The notes: generated from the sequence alone by a model not told the origin. Shown: positions 12,170-25,519, counted from the stretch's first letter. The stretch is 64,000 nt of DNA from Ochotona curzoniae (GCF_017591425.1 NW_024467106.1:25844501-25908500); one strand, 5' to 3'. A program made the numbers and translations.

Positions 12170-14150
12170 CCACAGCCAACTTCCAATATTTTTATGAGTG
12201 CAGATTCCCCCTAACTCAATTCTTCAGCTTCTAGCATTCAACATCTGTGTTTATCTTAGCTCCAACTTATGAGAGAGAATATGCAGTGCTTGTGTGCTGT
12301 GTCTTTCATTGAACATAATGTCCTCCAGTTTCATTCATTTTGTTGTACCTGATAGGATCTCATTTTTGGTGTCGTAATATTCCATTGTGTGTATTATCTG
12401 ATGAGACTATATAGTTGTGACCAGTATTGCAGGAAACATGGTGGAGCAGGAATTTCTGAGAGAATAATTCATATCTTTAAATGTCTTTTTTGGATAACAC
12501 CCACTGTGTCAGATGAGGTAGAACTGTTGGCTATTTGTGTTATGAGAACTCTAGCCCTTCTTTCTTTATTAACTGGACTGTTAATTTCTTGACGTGTTCT
12601 GGATATTGATCACATAGGTAGTTGGCGTTTGTTTTCTATTGCATGTAACTTCACTCTTGATTCTTTCCTTCTTGTACAGAAGCTTCTGAGTTTGGTATAA
12701 TTTAATTTGTATAGTTTCGTTGCCTTTACTTTTAGGATCTTATAAAAATTGGCAACACCAATTTCCTCAAGTGCTTTTTTTTTATAGGATTTTTGTCTTA
12801 CAAGTAGGTCATTTGACTTCTCAAGTTGATTTTTTTAAAAAGATTTATTTTTATTGGAAAGTCAGATATATAGAGAGGAGGAGAGACGGAGAGAAAGATT
12901 TTCCATCTGATGATTCACTTCCCAAGTGACTGCAATGGCCAGAGCTGTGTGAATCCAAAGCCAGGAGCCAGGAGCTCTTCCAGGTCAAGGCTTTGGGCCG
13001 TTCTCGACTGCTTTCCCAGGCCACAAGCAGGGAGCTGATGGGAAGTGGGGCTGCTGGGATTATAACCGGCATCCATGTGGGATTCCGAGTGTTCAAGGCA
13101 AGGATTCTAGCCACTAGGCCATGGTGCCAGGCCCTCAAGTTGATTTTTTTTAATATGACGGAAGGTGTAAGGATTTAGTTTCCTTTTGCACAGCTTTGCC
13201 AGTACTGTTGATTGAAACTTCAACATATGTGCTTGCCACCTATGGTAAAAATCTATTAGTTCTATGTGTGTGGATTAAACTGGGCTGTTTTCCATTCATC
13301 TGTGTCTTTTTTTAATAATTATTATTCTAGAATCATACTGTTTTAATTACTATAGCTTTGTTTTTAAATTAGGTATGTGATGCTTTCACCTTGTTTTTTT
13401 TTCCCTGGTGATCAGTTTGGCTATTCTGAGGTTTTGTGACTGTGTGAGTATTAGTATATTTTTCTGATTTTTTTTAGAGTGTATCATTGATATTTGGTAA
13501 AGACTGAGTTTGTAGATTGCTTTAGTTAGTATAAACATTTTAATGATATTAATTATTTTGGTTTATGAACAAAGGATACCATTCCAATATTTTGTACCAT
13601 TGATGTATGGGTGTTTAATAATTATCATGGATAGCTCTGACTTCCTGGACTGTTTATTCATGATTTTTTTACATATTTTTGGTAATTAATGGGCTTTATT
13701 TCTTGTGTTCCTTTTCAGCAGGATTATTATATATTCATAAACATGCTACTTTGTTTTGTTGGTTTTGTGTCCTATAATTGTACTGAATTGGTTTATCTAT
13801 GCTGACAGCTTTTTGTTAGAGTGTATAGATTTTCCATGTACAAAATCATGTCCTCTGCAAACATGGATATTTTGATTTCCTCCTTTCTGTTTTTTTATGT
13901 CTTTTATTTTCTTCCCTAGTAATCCCTGCTAATACTTGTATATTATATCAAATGAGTGTAGTGAAAGTGAAATTCTTTGGGATAGAAAATGTTTTAATCT
14001 ATTCCTGTTCAGTATATTAACTATTGGTATATCATATGTAACCTTTAAAATTTTGAGGTGTGTTTCTTCTCTACCTAATTTGTTGAGGGTTTTATCTTGA
14101 AGGAATGTTGAACCTTGCTAAATGCTTTCTCCTCATCTATGGAGATGATC
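12170..14150 (-). mobile_element. L1 fragment (ORF2/3' region), antisense
   Basis: The plus strand reads as antisense L1 ORF2 throughout. Diagnostic phrases are 'tgtacagaagcttctgagttt', 'attactatagctttg' and 'cagcaggattattata', with 'tcctctgcaaacatgga'. It carries many stops and is interrupted by the CSINE at 12832-13136. It is not coding today. Confidence 0.75.
12832..13136 (-). mobile_element. CSINE inside L1
   Basis: It runs from 'tttttaaaaagatttatttt' to 'ccatggtgccaggccc'. The flanking 'caagttgattttttt' occurs on both sides (12823 and 13136), a target-site duplication. Confidence 0.94.
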
Positions 14151-14159
14151 GTATGATTT

Positions 14160-14862
14160 TTGTCTTTCATTCTCTCCACCTCCTGTAATCCCATGCTGGG
14201 GCTGCACCATTTTCTCTACAACCTTCCTGCCATTTCAGGTTTGAGCAGTTCCTATGGTTAGGGAGACACCAGGTGTCCTAAATAGCTGGATTGTTGGCAG
14301 TGCTGATCTAACCAGAACCTTCTGGCCATTAGGTCTGAGGGACTTATTTGAGTTGTAAGATACCAAAGTCAGTATTATTTATGATGTGGGACCAGTGCAA
14401 TGCACTGAGCTGGAAGCAAGTTGGCTCTCAGCTCAACACATGTGCAGCTCACTGTTGTCTCTGCATTCTCAAAGCCTTTGCCGCAGTATAGAAAATGGTG
14501 CCTGATGTGCCACTCATGGAGTTCTGGATCTGCTGGCCATTAGTCCTGGGGGCTACCTGGACCTATTTTGGGTGGAAAATGGTTACTAGTGGAGTGCTGA
14601 CCACTGATGTGGCTCACACCACTGCTTGCTGAATGCTGCTGGTATATTTAGTCACTGCAGCACCAAAACATTGTCTCTGCTGCTTTCCATGCCTGTTAGT
14701 CTCCAGGTTCCCCTCTGCCATTGGCCTGTCCTCTCCTGTTTCTGGGAATGTGCCCTCTCTGCCTCACCCTGGCTAATGTTTAAATATGTCCTTACTCTCT
14801 TCAGCCATCTTGATTCTCAAGGCCGTGAGTCTTGCAGAACTGGGTTAGTTAACCATAAATAA
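14160..14862. repeat. Interspersed repeat, also at 29820-30600
   Basis: Shared phrases with 29.8-30.6 kb include 'tttgggtgga', 'gggaccagtgcaat' and 'gctttcccatgtcc/gctttccatgcct', plus 'cctctgccattggcct'. It sits between antisense L1 segments and is GC-richer, so it may be the 5'UTR of a lagomorph L1. That assignment is inference. Confidence 0.6.
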
Positions 14863-14869
14863 GGACAGA

Positions 14870-15550
14870 TTGTTAACAGTGATGCAACATTGCCCTTCTG
14901 TATTGGCTCTTCAACTCATGTCCTCTTGTGCTTCAACCTTCTGCTATGAATGTCACATGGTATATGTTTTTCCTACCTTTCATTTTCAGTCTATTATCTT
15001 TACTTGTAAAGTGAGTTTCTCACAGGCAATATGTAGTTGGATTTTTAAAAAATTAATTTGACCAATTTATATCTTTTACTCAAGGAAATTAAGGCTTAGC
15101 ACTAAAGATTAATATTGAGAGATTAAAAACTGATTACTGTGATTTTACACATGACACCAAAAATGTCATGTGTTTTCATAATTATTACATCTAATATAGG
15201 ACTCCCTTAAGCATTTCTTGTAAGTTCAATCTTGGGTTAATGAATTCTAGCTTTGTTTATATGAGAAATACTTCTTTAGTTCTAAAAGCTAGCTTTCTGG
15301 GTCCTATGTTCTTTATCTTTCAAGGTTTTGAATATATCATCCCAGTTTCTTCTGACTATAAGGTTGTTACTGTAAAGTCTTGCTGTTAGTCTGATGGGTT
15401 TTCCTTTATAATTTGGTTGTTTTTCCCTTTAATTATTTTTAGCTCTGGGATTATTTCAAGTGCTGTACTCCCCAGATCAGAAATTCTTTCCTTAGTCCAA
15501 CTCTGAATTATACCTTTTTATTTAATTGATTAGAATTTTCCAGCTATAAA
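14870..15550 (-). mobile_element. L1 fragment, antisense
   Basis: Antisense L1 phrases: 'gtttctcacaggcaatatgtag', 'gcatttcttgtaagttcaat' and 'tgaatatatcatcccag', then 'cttgctgttagtctgatggg'. Heavily mutated. Confidence 0.7.
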
Positions 15551-15556
15551 ATGAAT

Positions 15557-15880
15557 TTTTTCCAAAGATAGATTTATTTTACTTGAGTTATAGAGAGGGT
15601 AGAGGGAGAAATAGAGAAAAAGATTTTCCATCTGCTTGTTTCCTCCCTACATGGCTGCAACTGTCAGAGTTATGCCATCTGAATCTGGGAGCCAGGAGCT
15701 TTTTCCACATATCCTCTGTGGGTACAGGAGCCCAACAATTTGAGCCATTCTTTGCTGATTTCCCAGGCCACAAGCAGGAAACTAGATCTGAAATGGAGCA
15801 TGTGGGATTAGAATCAGTGCCCATTTGGAATGCTGGTTCCATAGGTGGAGGATTAGCTTGTGTGCCAGACGTCAAAAATT
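15557..15880 (-). mobile_element. CSINE
   Basis: Starts 'aaagatagatttattttacttg' and ends 'gattagcttgtgtgccagac'. Moderately diverged. Confidence 0.82.
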
Positions 15881-17070
15881 TTTTTTTGTATGATTTGAGC
15901 TCATGCTTGAATTTTTCGATATATTTTCTATTGTTTTCTTCATTTATTTTAAATATCTATTTTTTTGCATTTCTGCATTTTCTTAGCATCATTGTTTATA
16001 TTACTTTTGTAGCATTTCTTTTAGTTCCGCGTTTCACTTAATATAGCAGGTTAAGATGTTTCTGCTGTGCTTTTGAGGATATCATGTTTCCTTACTTTCT
16101 GTTTCCTATGTCTTCATGTTGACCTCTGCACATGTGGTAAAATAGTTCCTTCTTATGGAATAGTTCCCCATGGAAAAGACATTTTATTTAGATGGAATGC
16201 AGTATCTTAGTTTGCTAGTTACAAGTGAGCTCAGAAGGGCAGTTTCTGAGTGATTTTTTTAATCACTATCAGCAGTATGTACAAGTGCCACAGCTGTGTA
16301 GTTTGCAGCAGTTTGTGGAGATAGATGTATTACTTTGAAGTGGATGAAGGCTTTTAAGGATGTGTATTTTCAGTAACCAGCACTAGGCTTTGTGTTGGCT
16401 GGAGCCTCATTCTTGGTGCTAAGGCACACAGTATGAGCGGTCCTGTTGTCCTGCCAGAGAAGCCAGATTGATATTAGGGATTGTGACACCAGCAGGTGGG
16501 GCTCAAGCACTGTGAAGCGGATGAGACTCCGTAGATTCTGTTGGAAGACTGTGACCTGATATTGGGACCTCTGGCAGCAGGAGCCCCAGTCTCAGCACTC
16601 AGAGTTGTGGAGAGGACTTTGTCCCATTCCTCTAGGATGACTGTGGAATTTTCACTGGCAGATATGGGTTTAGAATGCTGAAATGCAGGTAGGTTCTTCC
16701 CCAGGTCTCACAAAGTAGATTCTGGTGAATCTGAGGAGTCTAGTCCTGAAGTTTCAGGAAGCAGTGAGGCCATTTATCCAGGTGTCACTGGTGACAGCAG
16801 TTTTAGGAAACATGGATTGGCAGCTACCAACCTAAAGTAGAGAAATGTAGATAGGGTTCTTCAGGTAAAGCCCATGAGTGTGAGTTATCTCGGGTATTGT
16901 AGCGCCAGTGAAAGTCCCTAAGCATGGCACTGACGAGCACGCCCTGCACTTTTTCAAAGGGCACCATTTATAGTAGAGGTGGTGTTTGCACCCTGGGTAC
17001 CCTACATATTTGTCAGAAGACATAGAGGTCTTATCCTTTTAGGTTGTTTTTGGTCTCCCCTCAGGGAATT
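15881..17070. other. Unassigned, probably L1-derived
   Basis: T-rich antisense-L1-like sequence to about 16150, then a GC-richer stretch with phrases such as 'gggacctctggcagcaggagcc' that resembles L1 5'UTR. No gene is seen. Confidence 0.35.
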
Positions 17071-17077
17071 TTTCTTT

Positions 17078-17215
17078 AAAAATTTACTTTAAAGGCAGAA
17101 TGATAGAGAAAGGGGATCAAGATCTATAGAGTTATTTACTTCCAAAATGGCCACAACAGCCAGATCTGGATCAGGTCAAAAGCCAGGAGCCCAGAACTCC
17201 ACCCAGCCATACCAT
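17078..17215 (-). mobile_element. CSINE fragment
   Basis: 'tttactttaaaggcagaatgatag' to 'aactccacccagccatac'. Only the 3' part (reading the element forwards) survives. Confidence 0.65.
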
Positions 17216-17249
17216 GTAAGTATAGCACAACCTTGGCACTCTCTCTTGG

Positions 17250-17305
17250 AGATATAAATATATATATATATGCATATATTATATATATAATATATTTATT
17301 TTATG
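17250..17305. repeat. (TA)n microsatellite
   Basis: About 50 bp of alternating AT with short interruptions. Confidence 0.9.
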
Positions 17306-18579
17306 GGCTGCTGCTGCTGCTGAGACCCGAGAAATCCCAAGAAGAGGAACTTTCCTAGATGATGCATATTGAGTGAATGTGCCCAGAATTCCTACAGCTT
17401 CTGGATACAGGAGCCTGCTGTCTCCCCTGTAGTGTCTTCTGCCTCTGCAGGGGCAGCTTCTGGTAGCATCAGGGCTGCCTGCTGTGCCTCAGGGCACATT
17501 AGTTTGACAGCAGCAGTTTGGAGTCTGGTGCTTTAGGATGTGAGGGAGGCAATGTAGGCTCATTTTTCACAGCAAAGTAGGAGTTTGAACTCTGGTCAAC
17601 ACTCTGGGGTAGATTTCAAGTCAGTGAGGGTTATGAAATTTCTGCAAAGTTTAGGACAGCCTGTCTTGTGTTTACGTGTGTGGTGGAAGACCCAGAGGCC
17701 CCTGGAGAACTTTCTGCTTTGCTCTTCCAAGATGTCTGGCCAGGAAACTGATACAGCTTTGCTCCCTTCTGTCTGCTGTCTTGGTGGTCTTTGTTTCTGT
17801 CACTGATTTGCTAGAATTTTCAGTCTCCTGGAAACATGGTCCTCCTCTTTTTCTCTATTCAGTTACCTTGTTCTAATTTTATGTTGTTCGTAAACTGGTT
17901 TTATTACTATTTTGAATATTGATCTGTCATAAAACTGTCCCTTACTCATATGTCAAAGTTATATAGATTTCTTGATTCTAGACCTAAAAATCTCCAGTTT
18001 GATCCTATTAGCACATGTTCTGTGAATCCTAAAGCACCAAAAGGCTTGAAAGCCCATTAACTCAGTCTTGCATGATTATGCTTTTGTTTTCTTTCATTTC
18101 ACCAGCTTGTTTCACATAATAAATAAAATTTCTAAAATTTTTATTTGAATGTACAGTGTCTGAATTTAACAGAAATTACTAAAATTAACTTCAGACTCCA
18201 CAGAATTCTAATACTTAATTTTAGTTGTATAGAAGCACATTGTGGCTTCTATACACATTCTGTACACATTCCACTGAAGTTCTGCTTCTTTTCATCATAA
18301 GATATCAAATTTAAAATATTTAACACTGTGCAACAGTAATCATATTATGTTTATATTCAGATTTTGTTAGAGTCCCAGTAATAACGCTTAAAATCAATGT
18401 CCTCCTAATTCAGAATCCAGTGCTCATTCATTTAGTTATTTATTAGTTGTTACATGACAGCTATGTCACTTCATCTCCCTTTATTTGGAAACAACTATTC
18501 AATGTTATTTTTAAGGTAGTTTGTCTAAGTTGTAAAATTACTTGGCATAGAGGTGTTCAAGATGTATTCATTTTATTTT

Positions 18580-19350
18580 AAGGGTCATTGGATCTTACAT
18601 GTTGTTTTGGATGTTTATTAATTTGTGATTATCTTGTTTTCAGTATAACTTGGAGTTTCTAGAGTTATTGACCTTTTCAAAGAACCAACTTTTGTTGATT
18701 TTTTCTAATGTTTATGTTTTGGTCCAGCAATATGTGATATTATTTTCTGTTAATGAGATTACTGTATTTTTCTAACTTCCTAGTTAAAATTTTAGATTCC
18801 TGGTTTTAGATCCCCTTTTTTTGATAAAATCTATTTGAGTTATAAACTTCTCTCTTTAGCTATTTTTGCAGTTTTTAATGTTATATTTCCACTATCACTG
18901 AGTTTGAAATTGTCTTGTTTCCTGTGTAATTTCTTTTCTGACCCATAGGTTATTAGAATGTGATTATCAAATATGATTTTTCTAGATATTGTATTGTTAT
19001 AGATTTTAAATTTTCTTGTGACTAAAGAATATATTCTGTGATTAAACATTTTTATATTTACTGAGGTTTATTTTATGATGCAACTTAGAGTTTGTGTTGC
19101 TGAAAATACCATGTGAACTTTTTGGACTTGGTTATTACATAAACAGTGATTAGGTCAAGGTCGTTGAGAGTATTGCTTAAGTATATGCCTTTTCCTAATT
19201 TTACCTAGTTGTTTAATTGCCAAGAGAAATCTCCAGTCACTATTATGACACTGTGTACTTCTTTGTTTAATTCTGTCAATTTGTGCTCCATACACTTAGA
19301 AATTTATTATTTGAATATGTGAATCTTACGATGTCATTATTATCTCTGCA
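18580..19350 (-). mobile_element. L1 ORF2 fragment, antisense
   Basis: Antisense L1 phrases: 'aaagaaccaacttttgttga', 'ctgacccataggttatta' and 'agaatatattctgtgat', then 'ctccagtcactattatgac'. Many stops. Confidence 0.7.
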
Positions 19351-19401
19351 TTCTTGGCCTTGAAATCTATTTATCTGTACCTGATATATCCATTTAAAGT
19401 T

Positions 19402-19660
19402 TTTTTTAAAGACTTATTTATTTTTATTTGAAAGACAGATTTATTTGAAAGACTGATTGACTCCCCAAATGGTCACAACAACCAGACTGAACCAACCGAA
19501 GCTAGGAACTTATTGCAGGTCCTCCACATGGGTGCAGGGGCCAAAGACATGAGCCATTGCATGCTGCTTTCCCAGTGCCTAAGCCGGGAACTGGGTGGGA
19601 GGTGGCTCAGCTGAGATTTGAACGGTTCTCATATGGGATGTCAGCAGATTCACTTGTGCT
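19402..19660 (-). mobile_element. CSINE
   Basis: Starts 'tttttttaaagacttattta' and ends near 'gggatgtcagcagattcac'. It has a small internal duplication (gatttatttgaaagac). Confidence 0.8.
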
Positions 19661-19989
19661 TACTCATTTGTGATTGTCTTCTGAGCTTCTAGGATTGTAA
19701 GCCTCATCAGTTATTTCTGTTACAGCATTCTGTATGAGTATGCTAAAATTTATTCATTCATTTTATTGCTAATAGATGTTTGATTGCTTTTAACTTTTAC
19801 GTAGCTTGCAAAAAACTACAATGAACATTCTTGTACATATTTCCTGTTTATACTTGAGGATGCATGTATGTTGGGTATATCTGAATTTTTAATTGCTACA
19901 TAAAAAGTTATTCATATTGTCAAGTTTACTAGCTGATGTTAAATTGCTTATATCTTAGCACTTCTTGATTTACTTGGTGATTTACTTCT

Positions 19990-20345
19990 GCTGTGTGGTT
20001 TGAGTGTTAAAATCCCCCCAAAGCAGGTGTTAAATGTTTCTTCCAGTGGGTAGTGCTATTGAGAGATGCTAAAACTTGTGGGAGGTGGGACTTTTGAGAT
20101 GGCCTTAGAGGTCACTGAAGCATGCCCTGGGGAGGTACTTTCTGAAAGAAGGTTGCTATAAAATCTGGCCATGTGATGCTTCCTTTCTGACATTCCTCCT
20201 GTCATCTGCTCTTCACTGAAGAATCCCACATTGTACCATTTGGACCTTCAACCTCCAAAACTGTGAGTTCAATGAATCTTTTTCTTTTATAGGAAAGCTT
20301 GTCTCAGGCATTTCATTATAGCAATGATAATACTCATATTACCAC
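19990..20345 (+). mobile_element. MaLR-type solo LTR (ERVL-MaLR), old
   Basis: Plus-strand phrases of the MST/THE1/MLT1 group: 'gtgggaggtgggacttttgag', 'ctataaaatctggccatgtga' and 'ctccaaaactgtgagttcaatgaa' followed by 'tttcttttata'. No internal sequence. Confidence 0.7.
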
Positions 20346-20439
20346 TTAAGTTTTGATTTCAGAATTTTTTAAATAGGATGCTTAATTTTGCAAAATCTTA
20401 CAAAATATTTTGTGAAATTTTAAAATATTTATAAGAAGA

Positions 20440-20690
20440 GTTGTTTAATTTTATTGGAAAGGCAGATATACAGAGAGAAAGATCTTCCGTTTGCTGGTTC
20501 ATTCCCCATGTGGCTGAAATGATCAGAAGTCAGGAGCCAGGAGTTTCTTCTGGGTCTCCCATGCGAATGCAGGGAGATGACAAGCAGGGAGCAGAAGGGA
20601 AGTAGAGCAGCTGGGTCACAAACCAGGCCCAAATGGGATACCAGCACATATGAGGTGAGGATTCTAGTTTCTAGGCTATCACATCAGGCC
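20440..20690 (-). mobile_element. CSINE
   Basis: 'tttaattttattggaaaggcagatatacag' to 'ctatcacatcaggccc'. It has a deletion around the A/B-box side. Confidence 0.85.
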
Positions 20691-20827
20691 CACGTTTTTA
20701 AAATTTTCTAGATGTGAAGTATATACCATGATTTTCATTTGTATTTCTATGATTGAAATGAAAATCTGAAAATCCTTTTTTATATTTTTAAACATAATTA
20801 CAAATGCTTTTTATTTTATCTTTTATT

Positions 20828-21085
20828 CTGATTCTGTTTGAAAGGCAGAGAGAAACAGAGACAGAGAAATCTTCCATTTGCCAATTCAGCCCTGAAATCA
20901 CTGAGAAGCCAGGAACGTCGCTTTCACCCTGACTTGCCCATGTTGATTTGGGTGGCAGGAACCCAATGGTTTGCACCATCTTCGGCCTGCTCACAGAGTG
21001 TGCAAGAGCAGAAAGCTGTAATCAGAAGCAAAGGTCAGTGTCCCACTTGGCAGCAGAGGTTAGCCTCTCTGCCAAATACCCACCC
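20828..21085 (-). mobile_element. CSINE, old
   Basis: 'gtttgaaaggcagagagaaac' then 'tcttccatttgccaattca' and 'cccaatggtttgcaccatc'. Diverged. Confidence 0.7.
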
Positions 21086-21149
21086 GTTTGTGTTTCCTTT
21101 TGTAGAAAATGCTCAAGTGTTTAAAAAAATACAATATTTAACTGAGAGT

Positions 21150-21472
21150 TGTGTTTTTAGATCTATTTTCATTAGGAAATACAAGTTTACAGAGAAAAGG
21201 AAAAACATAGAGAAAGATCTTACGTCTCCTGGTTCACTTCCCAGATGCTACAACAGCTAGAGCTGAGCCAAAGCCAGGGGCCAGAAACTCCTTCTTGGAA
21301 CTCCCACATGGGTGCGGGTGCCCAAGGCTTTGAACCATCCTCTGCTGCTTTCCTAGGCCACAAGCAGCAGATAAGAAATAGAGCAGCTGGGACACAAACT
21401 GTTGCCCATTTGGAATCTAGGTGCTTGCCTGGGGCTGGATTAGCCAATCAAACTGTTGTGCTGGGCCCTGAG
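21150..21472 (-). mobile_element. CSINE
   Basis: Complete: 'ttttagatctattttcattagg' to 'aactgttgtgctgggccc'. Confidence 0.88.
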
Positions 21473-21524
21473 ACTTACAGATTTGCTTTTAGGAATTGCT
21501 TATAAAGTCTAGATAATACATTTT

Positions 21525-21830
21525 TTAAAATATAATTTATTCTATTTATTAGAAAGGCAGGATGACTAGGAGAGAGATATCTTATCCATTGGTTCACTCC
21601 CCAAGTGGCAACAACATCTGAGGCTGGACAAAGCCAAAGCCAGGAGGCCAAAATTCCATCTGGGTATCCTTTATGGATGGCAGGGGCTCAAGCAGGTGTA
21701 CCATCATCCACTGCTTTCCCAGGCACGTTAGCAGAGAGCTGGTCAAGACAGCATCCATGACTTGAGTCAGCATTCAGATAGGAGTTGCTGGTGTCACAGG
21801 TGTGCTCCAGCCCCTGCACATCAACACTCA
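21525..21830 (-). mobile_element. CSINE
   Basis: 'aaaatataatttattctatttattagaaagg' to 'cacaggtgtgctccagcccc'. Confidence 0.82.
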
Positions 21831-22437
21831 CCCCATGACTAGTAGTTCTTGAACTGTTTTGTGTGTAACATGTATGCTGCAAATTAGTAGCTTGTATTAT
21901 CAAGTTTTTTGAGCTAATCAGAAGTCCTTGAAATGAAGTTAAATTTATTAATATTTTCCTTTCAGTTTATGTTTTTTAAATTGCTCTCTACCACCACAAA
22001 TAAAAAAAACCCCAACGGTTTAATAGAGATAGTCCTTTCTCATCATCTAAAATCTCTCTATTGCTCCATTCTATAGCTCTTTCAAGAGCTCATGACTAAA
22101 TGAGGGGGCATAAGGAATTCATAGATTTGGTGTTTGTTGAATTCCAAAAGTAGAGATTGAGCTCCAGAAAAATACTTTGTTATTCATCAATGTGACCCAT
22201 TTGTCATTGCCAGCAGTGTGACCTCAGTAAAGAAAACATTTCCAAATCAGTGTTCCTTAGTAGTTGTGTTATTTATTTGTAGAGGAAACACATGCCAAAA
22301 TACTGCCAATAGAGGTAGATCAGGTTGTCTGACGAATTAATAAGCAAATTAATAAAATATATAATTTGAAGGCACTGTTTAAGGAGAATAGAACACGAAA
22401 AGGGGGAAAACAAAAGAGGGATGGACTTAAAACCATT

Positions 22438-22730
22438 TTTTTTTAACATTTATTTATTTGAAAAACAGAGAGAAAATTTCACATCTTCTGGTTCCCAGTT
22501 CAAATATTTGCAACAGCTGGGGCTGGACTAAGCTGAAACCTGATGCTGGGAACTCAGTTTGGGTCTCCAGTGTAGACAGCAGGGACCCAAGTTAAACCAT
22601 CAACTACTGTCTCCCAAGGTGTGCTTTCTGATTCCAAAGCTGGAATCAGAAGAGGATTCAGGACTTGAACCCAGGGACTCTGATATAGGATGTAACTGTC
22701 CCAAGTGGTGTGTTCATAAATGTATACCAC
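22438..22730 (-). mobile_element. CSINE, old
   Basis: 'ttttttttaacatttatttat' with 'tcacatcttctggttccc' core. Diverged towards its 5' end. Confidence 0.75.
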
Positions 22731-22751
22731 ATGGATTGAATAAATTACTAA

Positions 22752-23060
22752 TGTTGAGGATGGTATTGCAGTGCATCAAGTTAAGCCATCAGCTGGCAAC
22801 ACCAGAATTCCATATCAAGTGTGTGGTTTGAGTCCTAGCTGCTCCTTTTCTGATGTAGCTCCTGGCTAACACACTCAGGAAAGCAGTGTATGATGGCCCT
22901 GGTACTTGATTTCCTGCCACCCTTTGGGAGACCCAGATGGGGTTCCAGGCTCCTGGCTTCAGTCTGGCCCACCGCTGGCCATTGTACCATTTGAGGATTG
23001 AGCCAATAGATGGAAGAGCTCTTTGTCTCTCTCCTTGTCACTCACTCCTCCTCTTAATCT
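22752..23060 (+). mobile_element. CSINE, old
   Basis: 'atgttgaggatggtattgcag' through 'gaaagcagtgtatgatggccc' and 'ccatttgaggattgagccaat'. It faces the preceding minus-strand copy tail to tail. Confidence 0.75.
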
Positions 23061-23084
23061 AATGTTTCTGTTTTCCTCTGGCTA

Positions 23085-24510
23085 CATTTAAGATTTATTC
23101 TTTATACTACTAGGTTATAATTCAGTAGTTGCAGATTTCTTTGTTTTTAATCCTTTTGTTTTTGAATTTCTTACAATCACTCTATGTTTTATGCTATTTT
23201 GCCACAAATTGGGAGAAATTTCACCATTGTTTTTTCAAATATTTTTTATAGGGTCTCTTTCAAAGGTACCAATTAACATGAATGTTAAGAGCATTTGATA
23301 ATGTTCCATACATGTTAAGCATTCTGCCCTTGTTTTATATTCCCTTTGTTTTCTGTTTGTAATTCAATTTTGGTACTTTTAATCAGCTAGTCTTGATGTT
23401 GGTTGGTCTTTGCTCTTCTGTTTCCTGTCTGATAATTTCAGTGTTGGAACCATTTATGTTTTTCCCTTTTAGCTAGTATCAATACTCAATTTATCTACCA
23501 ATTTTATGCCTTATGATTATTAAAATTTATCTTGAATATTTTGTATCAGAGCAATCACTGAGATAAATATTCAGGTTTAGAAAAGAGGATACCCCTTGTG
23601 ATAGTCATCTTCCTGTTATGACAATGAAAGAAATACTTCAGAGAAGCTACTTTTATGTTGAGGTTTATTTTGGCTCCTTGTTTTGAAGTTTCACAGTCCG
23701 AGCTCTGAAAGGCTCCACTGACTTGGCTATGGTGAAGGTATTCTTGATGGCAGAGTCCTGACTTAGAGAATCATATGGCAAGTGGGAAACTGGAGTGTCT
23801 GTCCCTCCCTTACAAAGCCACCATGATTCAGTCATGGGAGTCCGGCTTGAAGCATCCAGTCTAATCCAATTACTGTCCAAAAGGCAAACCTTCAAATGCC
23901 ATAACTAGATTAAGCTTTCATCCTCTTAATACTATTAACGTAAGGATTTGGGTAACAAACCTTTAACACTCGGGAAATGTTCCAAACCACAGCACTCCTG
24001 TTTACCAAAATGTTAAGCTTAGAGTGGTTGAATTGTGTATTTGCATTATCGTAGTTTTGATTGAGCGTGCCACTAGCTTCAAATATTTTTATATGTGAGT
24101 TTAGGCTTAGTTAATCAGAGCTTCAGTTCCTGGTATTGATCATCTTTTTGGGATATCTTTGTGGTTTGTTAGCTTTTCAAACTGTAGGAGGTTCTGAATT
24201 TTAATTCTGGAGAGAGTCTCTAGCTAGTTTGTTCACTCTGCAGTTCTTTTGTCTTGAGCCTGCTGAAGTGTCTGCTCTGCCCCTTGGTCCTCAGCCGCTG
24301 GGGGGCATCTGCTTTACTTTATGCTAAAGGCCTGTAGCCTCAAGTGGATGTCTCTAAGCTACCATGGCTGCAAAGATCTCTGATGTTTCTTCACCCTGAA
24401 CGCACAGTGGCATCCTGTAGTAAGCTGACAGAAAAACCTACCAACTCTCTGGTTGCAGTCCTTTGGGATTCTAATTAATTAAGCTGGGTCCCACATGTCA
24501 TTTAAAAGTA
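23085..24510. other. Unassigned, LINE-like, no gene
   Basis: T-rich sequence to 23600 with antisense-LINE character ('ttttttcaaatattttttatag'), then mixed sequence. No open frame with a domain is seen. Confidence 0.35.
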
Positions 24511-24518
24511 TGTTAAAT

Positions 24519-24855
24519 TGGGCCCAGCGCCGTGGCCTAGTGGCTAAAGTCTTCATCTTGAGCGCGCCAGGGATCCCATATGGATGTCGGTTCTAATCCT
24601 GGCAGTTCCACTTCCCATCCAGCTCCTGCTTGTGGCCTGGGGAAGCAGTCGAGGACGGCTCAGAGCATTGGGATCCTGCACCCACATGGGAGACCCGAAG
24701 AGCTCCTGGCTCCTGGCTTCGGATCAGTGCAGCACTGGCCATTGTGGCCAGTGGGGAGTGGACCATCAGACAGAAGATATTCCTCTCTGTCTCTCCTCCT
24801 CTCTGTATATCTGCCTTTCCAATAAAAATAAATAAATCTTTTATAAAAAAAAAAT
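24519..24855 (+). mobile_element. CSINE, young
   Basis: 'gggcccagcgccgtggcctag' to 'aataaaaataaataaatctttt' plus an A tail. It is among the least diverged copies and carries the pika-like 'gggatcccatatgg' segment. Confidence 0.95.
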
Positions 24856-24944
24856 AAGAAATATATTAAATTTGCTGTTGATTTCTCCTTTTTTTTAGTG
24901 AGATTTTTTTTTGCTACATTATCACAATTGAAAATTAGCATGTA

Positions 24945-25275
24945 AGGCCCAGTGCAATGAGCCAATTGATGAATACTCCCTCTGCAATCGCTGGGATCCC
25001 ATATAGGCACTGGTTCATGTCCTGGCTGCTCCACTTTCCATAAGATTCCCTGCTTCTGGCTTGGGAAAGCAATAGAGGACGGACCAAAGCCTTGGGACCC
25101 TGTATCCACATGGGTGACTCCAAAGAAGCTCCTGGCTCCTGGCTTCGGGTCAATCAGCACCAGCCATTGCAGCCACTTGGGGAGTGGGCCAGAAGATGGA
25201 AAATCATTCTGCCTCTCCTCTTCTGTAAAACCTGCCTTTCCAGTAAAAATAATAAATAAAATCTTTTTTTAAAAG
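24945..25275 (+). mobile_element. CSINE
   Basis: 'aaggcccagtgcaatgagcc' to 'ataaataaaatctttttttaaaag'. Confidence 0.93.
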
Positions 25276-25519
25276 TTAAATGAAAAATTCATGTCTCTTG
25301 TGACTGAGTTAGCTCTTGCTGAAGTTTAATTTGAGCTTTGCATTCACAGCAGTCTAATACATTAACAAAAAAGACAAGAATAGGTTTTATAGTTTATCCC
25401 AGTAGCTTTGGCGGTCAGTGCGAGAACAGTGATTACTCTTGTCACTTTCTCCTCGTTAACTGAAAGGAGAAGTAAGGGGGGACATTGCTTAATTCTTAAA
25501 GAATGAAATACCCCAGCCA

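Noticed and set aside
24660..25160. 166-codon minus-strand open frame
   Set aside because: It crosses two CSINEs and their spacer, and its sequence is recognisably translated SINE.
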